Under the pieces are notes generated by a model, which was given only the letters and a program-made list of their open reading frames with translations, was not told the origin of the DNA and did no database searches. Position numbers and translations under genes: made by a program. Below, in pieces: positions 8,330 to 16,936 of a stretch of 47,047 nucleotides of DNA. Numbering within the stretch: the first letter of the stretch is position 1; each line of letters opens with the position of its first letter. Source of the DNA: Clostridiaceae bacterium (GTDB lineage: Bacteria > Bacillota > Clostridia > Acetivibrionales > DUMC01); contig DUMC01000131.1 of the NCBI GenBank assembly GCA_012840075.1, positions 1-47,047 on the forward strand, given 5' to 3'.

Positions 8330-8492
8330 TTTTTGAAGAAACGTCCCTCTTTTTGAAAAGCATCCCCCCTCTATTGCTGAAAGATGTAATTTGAGAAGAA
8401 GCATCTCCCTCCTTTTTTTTTTGAAAAATTTAATTTAAGAAGAAACGTCCCCCCTCTTTTGCTGAAAAATGTAATTTGAGAAGAAACGTCCC
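8330..8492. repeat. Roughly 42-bp tandem repeat containing GAAGAAACGTCCCC motifs
   Basis: Three to four diverged units alternate a GCTGAAAAATGTAATTTGAG-like part with AGAAACGTCCCC-like parts (around 8335, 8395, 8440, 8480). The core is the same motif that bounds the 1435-1934 element, here in one orientation only. It stops a few bases before the stop codon of the URO-D-like gene. Confidence 0.65.
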
Positions 8493-8497
8493 CTTCC

Positions 8498-9613
8498 TTA
8501 ACGCAAAGTCGTTAAGCATTCTAAGCCGTATTTTATATACAGGATAAGATTATTTATATATTGCGGTGTTGGGTTTACATATTCCATGTAACCGGCGGAT
8601 GGGCATAATATAAATCTGTCAGATTTTCTGCTTTCAATTACAGTGTTGTAAATAATATTTTTTAGCTCGTCTTCATTGCTCAATAAAATAGAAGATATTT
8701 CAATGTTTCCTTCTAATCCCATTCCATTGCCTACTATTTCGATAGCTTCTTTTAAAGTTACATCGCCTAACGGAGGTGGTTCTATTGGATTTAATACATC
8801 GACTCCCATTTCCATAAATCGTTTTAAAAGTTTTCCGACACGTCCGTGGCAATGCACCCACACATATCCGCCGGCATCATGTATTAAGTCACAAAGTGGT
8901 TTATCGATATTAAATACAAATTCCTCAAATTCAATTTCCCTTACTAAAGGCGGGATGCAAAGTTCAGGTCCTACCCATCCGAATATTGGTTTTATACCTG
9001 TGCTTAACACGGCTTTAACATGATCCTTAATTCTTGCGGCATAAGTCTCCACAGCTTCTAATATTAGGTCTCTTTCATCAATACACATAAGTGCAAAGCA
9101 TTCTGAACCCATTATACGTGATACGGCGTAAGCTGCATGATCTATTCTAAATATTACAACACCTTTGTCTTCTGTTTTTTCTACTGCATCGTTATATGAG
9201 CTAATGTCAACGGGGAACGGTGTATACTTCACATCAAGCAGGGCTCTTAAATCCTCCGGTTCTTTGACGAAATGCTCTATATTATATCCTGGTTCTCCAA
9301 TTGTACTATATCTTCGAATAGAGCGGAGCGTTCTATTTGGCAATTTTAAGTATGTAATCCGATCTACCCAGTTGCTATTTGGTATTGGTTTGTCTTCGAC
9401 AGATATTTCAACTTCTTCACTTGAACCCCAATAAACATTAAATTCGCTTGAAGCTCCGGCCATGATATCAGTTACTTCCACGGCTAAATCATATACAGGT
9501 TTATAGGCAGGATGTAACATTTTCTGGCCGATTGCAACTCCCCAAAGTTTCAAAGCAGGACGATCAACTTCTTTACCTTGGAAAATTCTCATAATTCTTT
9601 CTTTACCGTTCAT
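8498..9613 (-). CDS. Uroporphyrinogen decarboxylase-like (URO-D family) protein
   Basis: The 371-residue protein begins MNGKERIMRIFQGKEVDRPA, the usual opening of the URO-D/corrinoid-methyltransferase-like superfamily. It then keeps the TIM-barrel stretches GWVGPELCIPP, GYVWVHCHGRVG (about 240-255, a zinc-type His/Cys neighbourhood) and EPPPLGDV. Members outside haem synthesis are often cobalamin-dependent methyltransferases or proteins of unknown role in sugar or aromatic catabolic clusters. No haem genes lie nearby, so true HemE function is unlikely. A GGGAGG site precedes ATG 9613. A fragment of a second family member lies at 10035-10625. Confidence 0.8.
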   Translation of the reverse strand: MNGKERIMRIFQGKEVDRPALKLWGVAIGQKMLHPAYKPVYDLAVEVTDIMAGASSEFNVYWGSSEEVEISVEDKPIPNSNWVDRITYLKLPNRTLRSIRRYSTIGEPGYNIEHFVKEPEDLRALLDVKYTPFPVDISSYNDAVEKTEDKGVVIFRIDHAAYAVSRIMGSECFALMCIDERDLILEAVETYAARIKDHVKAVLSTGIKPIFGWVGPELCIPPLVREIEFEEFVFNIDKPLCDLIHDAGGYVWVHCHGRVGKLLKRFMEMGVDVLNPIEPPPLGDVTLKEAIEIVGNGMGLEGNIEISSILLSNEDELKNIIYNTVIESRKSDRFILCPSAGYMEYVNPTPQYINNLILYIKYGLECLTTLR

Positions 9614-9667
9614 GTAAAGTCCTCCCTCTATGAACCAAAGTTCTGTTAAGTTATATGAAAATTGAAA

Positions 9668-9735
9668 GCCTCAAACTCCTTGCAGTTTAATAGTTTTACA
9701 ATCAAAAAATATTACTCCACAAAGGAGGCCGAGGC
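9668..9735 (+). promoter_or_regulatory. Stem that could sequester the ribosome binding site of an IS fragment
   Basis: GCCTCAAACTCCTTG (9668-9682) can pair imperfectly with CAAAGGAGGCCGAGGC (9720-9735). The pairing gives about 5 + 7 base pairs and covers the AAAGGAGG site directly before the transposase fragment. Hairpins hiding translation starts are known in insertion sequences (IS200, IS10). Confidence 0.4.
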
Positions 9736-9737
9736 TT

Positions 9738-9899
9738 GTGAATACTATTATACCAAAAATTAAATGTCCACGCTGCAATTCTTTTTATCTTCATAAAACT
9801 GGCAAAGATCATAATGGTCATCTTATACATCAAATACATCAATTAGCAAAATATTCAGATAGAACATATTCCGGGATTATAGAACATATTCCGGGATAA
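9738..9899 (+). pseudogene. Transposase N-terminal fragment (zinc-ribbon type)
   Basis: A 53-codon frame from GTG 9738, preceded by AAAGGAGG, encodes KIKCPRCNSFYLHKTGKD. This is the zinc-ribbon head seen in IS1- and IS6-like clostridial transposases. The matching second Cys pair is gone and the frame ends at TAA 9897-9899. The end contains a 20-bp-period duplication (AGAACATATTCCGGGAT at 9861-9877 and 9881-9897). The rest of the insertion sequence is absent, so it is a relic. The IS family cannot be fixed from so little. Confidence 0.6.
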
Positions 9900-10034
9900 T
9901 TGTTCAGCTATTACGTAATTTACTTCATTAATAGATGCTTATTATATATGTTTTAGTTTATATTTTAGTTTATGTTTTAGTTTAAATTTATCTCTAGTCT
10001 TTATCAGAAATTGCATATAGAAATTGCATATATT

Positions 10035-10625
10035 TCACCTGCCACAAGCAACCCAAAGTTTCTCTGCAAGCTCAACAGCCTGGTCTTTGTCTGCTGCATA
10101 TACCTGCATAACAACCCGCGCACCTTCAGGATATTGCCGTGGCCATGTATGAGGTTCACCTTCTCCGCACCAGTTGTGCATCTGGCAGGTATGCTTTGTA
10201 AAAAACTTATAGGCTTCTATAGTTATTTCTGCAGGTTGCACTAAATTAATAAGTTTAAGATTGGGAATTTTCAGGAAATTGTCCCATTGATGCCTGGCGG
10301 TGGCACAGCAATGTATTCCAATACCACCAAAATGTTCGGAAAGCTCTACCAGACTTGGCAAAGCAAATTGAATAAACATTTGAGGGCTCATCGATCCGAC
10401 TTCATCTTCCGATAGTGTAATGCCACAATTCATATAGTAATAAGGATAATGTGCTATATATTCCTTCCCATATCTCTCAAACCAGGCATCGAAAAAAGAT
10501 AAAAGAAGGCTCTTAATTTTCATTATTAGCTCCAGTACAGCTTCCGGTTCTTCAATTAACGCAACATAAAAGTCATTTTTATCCCATGAAAAGCGAAATG
10601 ACAACAGCCTAGTATTAAAATGCAT
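10035..10625 (-). pseudogene. URO-D-like protein, C-terminal half only
   Basis: The 196 residues match the C-terminal half of a URO-D-family TIM barrel, including HYPYYYMNCGITLSEDE, FGGIGIHCCATARHQW and a final helix QAVELAEKLW. The N-terminal half (about 150-200 residues) is missing. No ribosome binding site precedes ATG 10625. The truncation point coincides with that of the divergent AraC fragment beginning at about 10620, which indicates one deletion that removed both 5' ends. Confidence 0.75.
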
Positions 10626-11015
10626 TTCTTTTCATTGGTGGCTTATCTTTGCAGCAGGTATACAGGAGACAGAAATGCCTATACCAGGGAATTGTTTTAT
10701 CTTGCTGACACTATATCCTACATGGAAAATAATTTCCCCAAGCACTTAAAGGTAAAGGACTTGGCAGAGAGGGCAAATTTGTCTGAAAGACACTTTTCAA
10801 GGGTATTTGTTAAAAACTATCATATCTCTCCAATAGAATATATTATAAAACTTAGGCTTCAATATGCTAAAAAGCTTTTAAAAATCCCGGACTTAAGCAT
10901 ATCTCAAATAGCTGAATTGAGCGGTTTTTATAATTCAAGTGCTTTTTCGCGCAAGTTCAAAGAGGTATACGGATTATCGCCCAGCAAATACAGGCAACTC
11001 CTTCAAATAAAATAA
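10620..11015 (+). pseudogene. AraC-family regulator, C-terminal DNA-binding domain only
   Basis: The fragment carries the complete double helix-turn-helix of AraC/XylS regulators: LKVKDLAERANLSERHFSRV (first HTH) and ISQIAELSGFYNSSAFSRKF (second HTH), ending GLSPSKYRQLLQIK. The ligand-binding N-terminal domain is missing, and the first codons (to about 10650) look like junk joined at a junction. No ribosome binding site precedes ATG 10620. It would once have been divergent from the URO-D-like gene next to it. Residual expression of a DNA-binding domain is possible but unlikely. Confidence 0.75.
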
Positions 11016-11064
11016 ACAAAAAGGACTTGTAAGTCGGAGTTTTGAATGGATTGATTTACATAAG

Positions 11065-11144
11065 TAATATATAAACTCAATAATATATAGACTCAATAAT
11101 ATATAGATCCAATAGTATATAGATCCAATAGTATATAGACTCAA
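11065..11144. repeat. 16-bp tandem repeat, five units
   Basis: Five consecutive 16-bp units (from 11065, 11081, 11097, 11113 and 11129) follow the form TARTATATARAYYCAA with few differences. The stretch between the AraC fragment and the glycosidase pseudogene (11016-11313) otherwise holds no gene. A second small duplication of about 22 bp (TATCTATATTCCACCTATGCC type) occurs at 11270-11313. Confidence 0.8.
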
Positions 11145-11313
11145 CATTGCTAATTCAAATATTACGTACATTACAAGAGAACACTCCATGAACTAGAAAC
11201 AGGAGGTCCCCATGATATCAGAAACTACAAAGTAAATATGCTACTACAAACTTCAAATATCTATATTTCTATCTATATTCCACCTATGCCTATCTATATA
11301 TCCCACCTATGCC

Positions 11314-12546
11314 CTATTTATACTCTACTTCTACAATTGCATATCCTTCAAAAGAATTTGCAGGTATATTTATAACTGCCTTATTGCTACCATCTTCTGT
11401 AAAATCTATTTCTTTATATCCTTCTCTTTCAGGAGTATAAAGTCTTATTCGGTTTATTTGCCTGCCACTTAATTTCTAAGTTTCAAATACATACTCTCTT
11501 TTAATTCATATTTACCGCTACCTGTAAATGCAGGAATTATGTCACTATGTCCTATATCACAGGACTCTCTCGGAAGTGTTTCTGCAATATTAACAAGGTG
11601 GATTATATGTCTTGATTCTTCCTCATCTGTAAAGCATGTAACAATTATGTCATGAACTTTTTCCTGTAACTCATTTTGAAACTCAACGTCTTGATGTTCC
11701 TTATTTTGAACTTCATTTTGTGGTTTTCTGTATATATCTATCAACTTGTCGTTAATTATGCTATCAATAATCTTGCCAGGTATTATCTTCAACCTGTCTA
11801 CTGCATATTCCGGAGAAGGTACTCTAATCTCATGTTTAAACCATCTGTTTGCCCACATTTCAAGCTGCCTTATCTCATTACCAAAAGAGTTTATAAGCCA
11901 AATAAAATGACCTTTTCCTACTCTGCCTTGTATAGTTGTTTAAATAACTCTCTGCAATATTGACATGCACACGCATGTCCGTCACCAAACCATTGAACGT
12001 CGTCTGTCATTATGCCGTCAACACCTGTTTTGTAGACACTTTCAAGATATGAAAAATAAGCCAGTCTGTAATTGGGATTGTTAAAGCACATAGCATATCC
12101 ATGATAAAGTAATCTTGCCCACTTCCCCGTTCTACCGTCAACTTGTCTGAACGATGATAAAGGTTTCCCATTAATTATAGGATCTTTTGTTAAATAATCT
12201 CTTAAACCTTCCCATGAATCAATACTGCTATGCCTTTTATTTAATACTCTCTCCATGTAGTCCCAATCCTGGCTGTCCAGCGGATCAAAAGTTAAGTGAG
12301 AGCTATGGTGTTCTACAACTTTTATACCGTACTTGTGACATGCTTTCACGATATTTTCAAGACATTTATTGATTTTATCCCAATATGGCAACATGGTCCA
12401 CCTGAAATGAATACAGCTAAAAGTAATAACTATATTGATACCGGCATCAGCAAACTTTTTTGCATTTTGCCAAAATTCTCTTCTGTAAATTCAAAAATCT
12501 CTTCATCGTTATACCAGAAAAATCCAAATCTTGCATTCCAACTCAT
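11314..12546 (-). pseudogene. Glycoside-hydrolase-like protein with at least three frameshifts
   Basis: Four consecutive frames on the minus strand make one decayed gene. It starts at ATG 12546 with a GGAGG site and encodes MSWNARFGFFWYNDEEIFEF. It shifts frame near 12476, continues to 11918 with KYGIKVVEHHSSHL and GVDGIMTDDVQW, and shifts again near 11920. It resumes with GKGHFIWLINSFGNEIRQLE, shifts near 11475, and ends INRIRLYTPEREGYKEIDF to TAG 11314. The TIM-barrel-like front and the HIIHLVNIAETLP beta-sandwich-like tail resemble family 29/42-type glycosidases. The exact family is not recognised. Some sequence is probably also deleted near 11920. Confidence 0.7.
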
Positions 12547-13116
12547 TTTATACCTCCGTTGTCCGTGAATAATTTAGTATTACTATGTTAAGTACGCAAG
12601 TGATATAATACAAAGTTTGTCAACCAAAATTTCGCATCGTCTGCTAAGCCCATAGCTTAATCTACGTTGCAGCATAAGCCATTAATATGCCAGCATCGCC
12701 ATGGAAAAGTACCTGTGGAATGTGGAAACCATCCCACATTAGGCATTCATATTGGTAAATCAACATAGTAGTGTTAAATCTTTTAGACAGAAAATTTTAC
12801 AATTTAAAAAACCCATAATAAGAGTTAAATTTTAAAAAATCAAATAATAGATTCAATTTGAAAAATCTCTAATAATACTTTATTATAAAATTGCAAATAC
12901 TTCTTTATTAAAAGGCATTTTCACACAAACTACAAATAATACAATTTTACCAATAAATTTATATCGTTATTGTTAGCAAGAAATAGCAATCATAATAAAT
13001 TTGCTCATGTAAGTAAAATCAATATTATTTATAAGAAAAATCAGTATTGTTTATGTAAGTAAAATCAACAATAAAAATAAAAATTAATATATAGTTAAAA
13101 TCAAGGAGTGAATTTG
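12547..13116. other. AT-rich intergenic region
   Basis: No gene is visible. A possible promoter for the downstream radical SAM gene is TTGTTA (12970-12975), a 17-base spacer and TAATAA (12993-12998), followed by repeats of AAGTAAAATCA type (13011-13075). A more GC-rich island at 12640-12760 has a small AATGTGG/CCACATT stem that I could not assign. Confidence 0.35.
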
Positions 13117-14418
13117 ATGAATAAATTCTCAAAAAAATCTCAATCCCCTGTTTATTTGTCTCTTAGTAATGAAGAATGGGAAGAAAAATTACAAGTGAGC
13201 AGAAAACTAGCATCTCCTTGCATCCTGTGCGGAAGGCGTTGTTGTGCTATGCGTTTTAAAATGTACACAAATACTGAAAACATAGACAATATCGAAATGT
13301 GCACAAATACTGAAAATATAGACAATATCGAAATGTACGCAAATGCTGAAAATATAGACAATATCCAAACTATAGATATCGAACCCAACAAGAATATTGA
13401 TACGAAAAATATTGATAAAAATACAAAAAATATAGATAAAACAAAAAACAACGGTACTACAAGAAACAACGGCACTACAAAGCAAAATAATGCTACGACA
13501 TACACACAAAATAATACTTCATCTTCCGCACAAAATAATACCATGACTAATATGCAAAATACAGAAAATACTGCAGAGAATATTACAGAGAATATTACAC
13601 AACCTCCTATAAGTTCTATGGGGTCTTCTAAGGAGTCACCTATTGGAATTTGCAAAACCCGGGATAAAGCCATAGTTGCCAGTTGGGGACCACATTTTGG
13701 CGAGGAACCTCCTCTCGTCGGAAAAAGAGGTTCAGGAACCATCTTTTTTTCAGGTTGCAACCTTAAATGTATTTTTTGCCAGAATTATGACATAGCTCAT
13801 TTTCACTTAGGACAAGAAGTAAGCGACGAAAAGCTATGCGAAATAATGCTCGAGTTGCAGGAATTAGGTTGCCATAATGTCAATCTCGTTTCACCAACGC
13901 ATGTTGTTCCTAACATATTAGCTGCTGTTAGGCTGGCTGCCAAGCAAGGTCTTCGTATTCCACTAGTGTATAATACTGGAGGATATGATTCTCTGGAGAC
14001 GATTAGATTGCTGGAAGGTGTTGTGGACATTTATATGCCGGACATGAAATATGGAGACCCAGAACCTGCCAAGGATTTTTCTAAGGCAGATAACTATCCG
14101 GAAATTAATTTTGCTGCTGTAAAAGAAATGCATAGGCAAGTAGGTGATTTAGTCATAGGAGAAGATAATGTGGCAATAAGTGGTCTCTTGGTCAGGCACT
14201 TGGTTCTCCCCGGGGGACTGGCCGGCACTAAAAAGATTATGGAATTTATTGCCAACAACATATCTAAAAATACCTATGTAAATATAATGGCCCAATATAG
14301 ACCATATTACAAGGCAATAGGTCATCCGCAATTGGGCAGAAGGATAAGAGCTTCAGAATATCGTGAAGCTCTGAAAATCGCTGCTGATGCTGGTTTAACG
14401 AGAATTCAAGCTTTTTAA
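13117..14418 (+). CDS. PflX-type radical SAM protein with a low-complexity insert
   Basis: This is a pyruvate-formate-lyase-activase-like radical SAM enzyme of the uncharacterised PflX group. The [4Fe-4S] motif CNLKCIFC (Cys 214, 218, 221) follows SGTIFFSG. SAM-binding-type stretches (VYNTGGYDS, VDIYMPDMKYGD) and the conserved tail NIMAQYRPYYKA follow. ATG 13117 is chosen because AAGGAG lies 8 bases upstream; the GTG at 13108 overlaps that site. The N-terminal Cys cluster CILCGRRC (about 36-43) is normally about ten residues from the next block, here GICKTRD. In this protein about 125 Asn/Thr-rich residues separate them, including three copies of a 12-residue repeat. The insert is in frame, so the core may still fold. 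The natural substrate is unknown. Confidence 0.85.
   Translation: MNKFSKKSQSPVYLSLSNEEWEEKLQVSRKLASPCILCGRRCCAMRFKMYTNTENIDNIEMCTNTENIDNIEMYANAENIDNIQTIDIEPNKNIDTKNIDKNTKNIDKTKNNGTTRNNGTTKQNNATTYTQNNTSSSAQNNTMTNMQNTENTAENITENITQPPISSMGSSKESPIGICKTRDKAIVASWGPHFGEEPPLVGKRGSGTIFFSGCNLKCIFCQNYDIAHFHLGQEVSDEKLCEIMLELQELGCHNVNLVSPTHVVPNILAAVRLAAKQGLRIPLVYNTGGYDSLETIRLLEGVVDIYMPDMKYGDPEPAKDFSKADNYPEINFAAVKEMHRQVGDLVIGEDNVAISGLLVRHLVLPGGLAGTKKIMEFIANNISKNTYVNIMAQYRPYYKAIGHPQLGRRIRASEYREALKIAADAGLTRIQAF
13264..13371 (+). repeat. 36-bp tandem repeat inside the radical SAM gene
   Basis: Three units (13264-13299, 13300-13335, 13336-13371) encode YTNTENIDNIEM, CTNTENIDNIEM and YANAENIDNIQT. The unit is a multiple of three, so the frame is kept. 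Asn/Thr/Lys-rich sequence of simpler repeats continues to about 13600. Confidence 0.95.
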
Positions 14419-14438
14419 TGCACCAAATTGCAATATTA

Positions 14439-14474
14439 ACATCTAAAGTCAGGAATTCACGACATCTAAAGTCA
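14439..14474. repeat. 13-bp direct repeat between convergent genes
   Basis: ACATCTAAAGTCA occurs at 14439-14451 and 14462-14474 in the 62-base gap between the convergent radical SAM and dehydrogenase genes. No terminator hairpin is apparent. Confidence 0.6.
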
Positions 14475-14480
14475 CAAAAA

Positions 14481-15512
14481 TCAAGGCTTCAGAATAACCT
14501 TCATTAACCCGGGTTCTGCCTTATAAAGTTTTTCGAACCATAATGCTCCTTCCGAAAGCGGTGCAACGGCACTAATAAAAGCATCTACGTTAACTTTCCC
14601 CGAAGATATCATATCCAGACACCTGTCGTATTCCCCACTTGATGCACAGGATCCATTTATGGAAATTTCTCTCGTTACAACTTTTTGCAAAGGAAGTTTA
14701 ACTTCAGGTGAAAGGTTGCCTACAAGTGTTACAAATCCGCCTTTTCTAACACAATTTACGGCAGTATTTACGGTTGAATTGATACCTACTACTTCAAAAG
14801 CTACATCTGCGCCTCTTCCATCAGTCAACTCAAAAACTTCCTTTTCAACATTGACTGTATCGGCTTTCAGACCTGTAAATGCTCCAAAATTGCGGGCCAT
14901 ATCGAGTTTGTTTTGATCAATATCAACAGCTATGACCTTGCTACATCCGGCTGTTACCAAAACCTGAATTATAAGTAACCCTATCATTCCGGAACCTATA
15001 ACTACAGCTATATCTCCTAACGAAATCGGTGTTCTGTTTACTGCATGTAGTGCAATAGATAAAGGCTCAACCATTGCTGCCCGCTCAAAAGAAACATCAT
15101 CGGGTATTTTGTACAGAATTCTATAAGGTACACTTACATATTCTGCAAACGCTCCGTCCCTGTGGTATTCTTCGCAAGATACTCCAAGCACTCTTCTGTT
15201 ATCACATAAGTTAATCTTTCCCATTTTACAAAAATAGCACTTTCCACAATAAACTGTGGAATCAAATGTGACATGATCCCCTACATTAAAACCTTCTACA
15301 TTTTTTCCTTTCTTCTCGATGACTCCGCTCGCTTCATGTCCCATTATGATGGGAGGAATTCGCCTGCCTGTACTACCATCCATACCGTGAACATCACTTC
15401 CGCATATTGAACAGGCTTTAACTCTTATTAGGACATCATCATCTCCAACTTCCGGGTCCGGTACATCTTCGTATGAGAATTTCATGTATTCTTTAAGAAC
15501 TAACGCTTTCAT
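14481..15512 (-). CDS. Zinc-dependent medium-chain alcohol/polyol dehydrogenase
   Basis: The 343-residue MDR-family enzyme resembles sorbitol/L-iditol and threonine dehydrogenases. Catalytic zinc ligands are Cys37 and His59-Glu60 (in GHEASG). The structural zinc lobe is Cys89, Cys92, Cys95 and Cys103. The NAD(P)-binding glycine motif is GSGMIG (about 173-178), followed by an Asp typical of NAD preference (VIAVDID). It would oxidise a secondary alcohol of a sugar or polyol in the cytoplasm. A GGGGG site precedes ATG 15512. The exact substrate is unknown; sugar-catabolic neighbours make a sugar or sugar acid likely. Confidence 0.85.
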   Translation of the reverse strand: MKALVLKEYMKFSYEDVPDPEVGDDDVLIRVKACSICGSDVHGMDGSTGRRIPPIIMGHEASGVIEKKGKNVEGFNVGDHVTFDSTVYCGKCYFCKMGKINLCDNRRVLGVSCEEYHRDGAFAEYVSVPYRILYKIPDDVSFERAAMVEPLSIALHAVNRTPISLGDIAVVIGSGMIGLLIIQVLVTAGCSKVIAVDIDQNKLDMARNFGAFTGLKADTVNVEKEVFELTDGRGADVAFEVVGINSTVNTAVNCVRKGGFVTLVGNLSPEVKLPLQKVVTREISINGSCASSGEYDRCLDMISSGKVNVDAFISAVAPLSEGALWFEKLYKAEPGLMKVILKP

Positions 15513-15640
15513 TTTTTTACCCCCATTTATTCCTTATAATTGAACTTTCTTTTTGTTTACAGCTAATATAATCGGTTATTCATATCATAAAACCTAATCA
15601 CCAAGCTTGAATCACCAAGCTGGGTCAAGCTGGGCACACA

Positions 15641-15667
15641 AAAAGAGGGATATTTAACCTATCCCTC
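15641..15667 (-). terminator. Rho-independent terminator overlapping the end of the phosphodiesterase gene
   Basis: The minus-strand stem GAGGGATA / TATCCCTC (8 bp, 15645-15652 with 15660-15667) is followed by five U. The stop codon of the phosphodiesterase gene lies within the stem. The terminator separates that gene from the downstream dehydrogenase gene. Confidence 0.85.
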
Positions 15668-16375
15668 ATTCTTGGATATCAATTCATAAAGCTTATCAGG
15701 AAAGTTAACGGTCATACCGTCAACGCCGCAATTGTAAACATATTCCATTAATTCAACATTCTTTACCGCCCAAGCACGTACTGAAAGACCACAAGCTTTT
15801 GCCTTTTTAACAAGATCTTTATTTATATTTTCAGCTTTTGGGCAAATTTGCCGAATATTATAGCTCAACAACATTTTAATATTATCATCGGAAATACATT
15901 GAGTCAAAAATCCAAGAGAGATATCATTATCAAAGTTTCTTATATTAATCAGGTGCTCAATTGAAAACGAAGTCACTATTGATTTATACTGACAATTATA
16001 CTTATATATTATTTCTAAAGTATCTTTTTCAATTCCGTCATCCTTTAACTCGATAGCAAAATTCAAATGCTTTGAACCAAAATATTTTAGAAAATCATCT
16101 AATAATACAATCTTCTCGTTAGCATACTTTTTATTCTTATAGCTTCCTAAATCTAAACTCAACAATTGTTCATATGTAAAATCTTTAATAGAACCATCCA
16201 TACCTGTTAACCGCTTAATAGTCTCATCATGAAAAAGGACTAATTTCCCATCCAAAGTCCTTCTTACATCAGTTTCTATACCATTAGCTCCCATTTCAAT
16301 TCCAAGATAAAAGGCTGCAAAAGTATTTTCCGGTGCATATTCCGAAGCTCCTCTATGTGCATAATTTATAAACAC
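15659..16375 (-). CDS. Glycerophosphodiester phosphodiesterase
   Basis: The 238-residue GDPD TIM barrel has all signature residues: HRG (7-9), PENT (15-18), Glu34 and Asp36 in GIETDV, and His49 in FHDE. It hydrolyses glycerophosphodiesters to glycerol-3-phosphate and an alcohol. No signal peptide is present, so it is cytoplasmic. Start GTG 16375 has an AAAGGA site about 12 bases upstream. A consensus promoter about 135 bases upstream and a terminator at the stop codon make it a single-gene unit. Confidence 0.9.
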   Translation of the reverse strand: MFINYAHRGASEYAPENTFAAFYLGIEMGANGIETDVRRTLDGKLVLFHDETIKRLTGMDGSIKDFTYEQLLSLDLGSYKNKKYANEKIVLLDDFLKYFGSKHLNFAIELKDDGIEKDTLEIIYKYNCQYKSIVTSFSIEHLINIRNFDNDISLGFLTQCISDDNIKMLLSYNIRQICPKAENINKDLVKKAKACGLSVRAWAVKNVELMEYVYNCGVDGMTVNFPDKLYELISKNEG

Positions 16376-16510
16376 TTATAAATCGTCCTTTCTGTTGAGG
16401 ATGCTTTCCTGGTTTCAATATACATAAATCATATACAGCTAAGCTGCCCGATCATTTACCTGCTATATTGGTTTTAATTTTATAAAATTTTCTCCCTTCA
16501 ATTGGAAGTT

Positions 16511-16539
16511 ATTATAGCTTATCAAAATGGCTTTGTCAA
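16511..16539 (-). promoter_or_regulatory. Consensus sigma-A promoter of the phosphodiesterase gene
   Basis: On the minus strand TTGACA (16534-16539), a 17-base spacer and TATAAT (16511-16516) form a perfect consensus promoter. The untranslated leader would be about 130 bases. No riboswitch fold was recognised in it. Confidence 0.8.
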
Positions 16540-16936
16540 TTAATTGCCGATTAATGGGTGTATTTAAAAATATGATTTATGCATTACAAAACCCGATTAT
16601 CTCATGATATGTAAATTAGTTCTTAGAAATATGAGATGTGTATTTAGTCGTATTTATTTTATCACATATACATATGTACGTATATTTTCAAAAAAAATAT
16701 GGATAGTGTTAACTTATTGCATTCGACTCCAAATTGTTACTACACTCGGCTCCAAATTGCTTTAAGCTTTACGTCCACACGATCTTCCTATCCATATAAC
16801 ATAATTATTAATCATTATTAATTAAACGATCACTTAAAAGTTAAACTAAGATGTTCATTTAATTTCATTTAATTTCATTAAATTTCATTTAATTTAAATT
16901 TTATTTAAATTTTAAATTAAATTTTTACTTCCCTTC
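16540..16936. other. AT-rich intergenic region with simple repeats
   Basis: Nothing coding is visible. Imperfect repeats of TTCGACTCCAAATTG type occur at 16725-16760. TTTCATTTAAT-type simple repeats fill about 16855-16925, just downstream of the AraC-sensor stop codon. Confidence 0.5.

Noticed and set aside
8198-8404. 68-codon open frame on the minus strand
   Set aside because: It is made from the roughly 42-bp repeats and has no supporting start signal.
7850-8492. CRISPR-like regular repeats
   Set aside because: The units are contiguous and diverged, with no unique spacers, and no cas genes are present.
8676-9023. 115-codon open frame antisense to the URO-D gene
   Set aside because: It is a shadow of the coding strand, with no ribosome binding site or family features.
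8498-9613. True haem-pathway HemE (uroporphyrinogen decarboxylase)
   Set aside because: No haem or cobalamin genes are nearby, a second family member was once adjacent, and family members in sugar loci are usually not HemE.
12690-12750. Riboswitch or small RNA at the GC-richer island with an AATGTGG/CCACATT stem
   Set aside because: Only a 7-bp stem is seen, with no known aptamer pattern and no downstream expression platform.
13152-13760. 202-codon open frame antisense to the radical SAM gene, very hydrophobic
   Set aside because: It mirrors the Asn/Thr-rich repeat insert, whose complement encodes Ile/Val/Phe runs. It has no ribosome binding site and the sense frame carries the family motifs.
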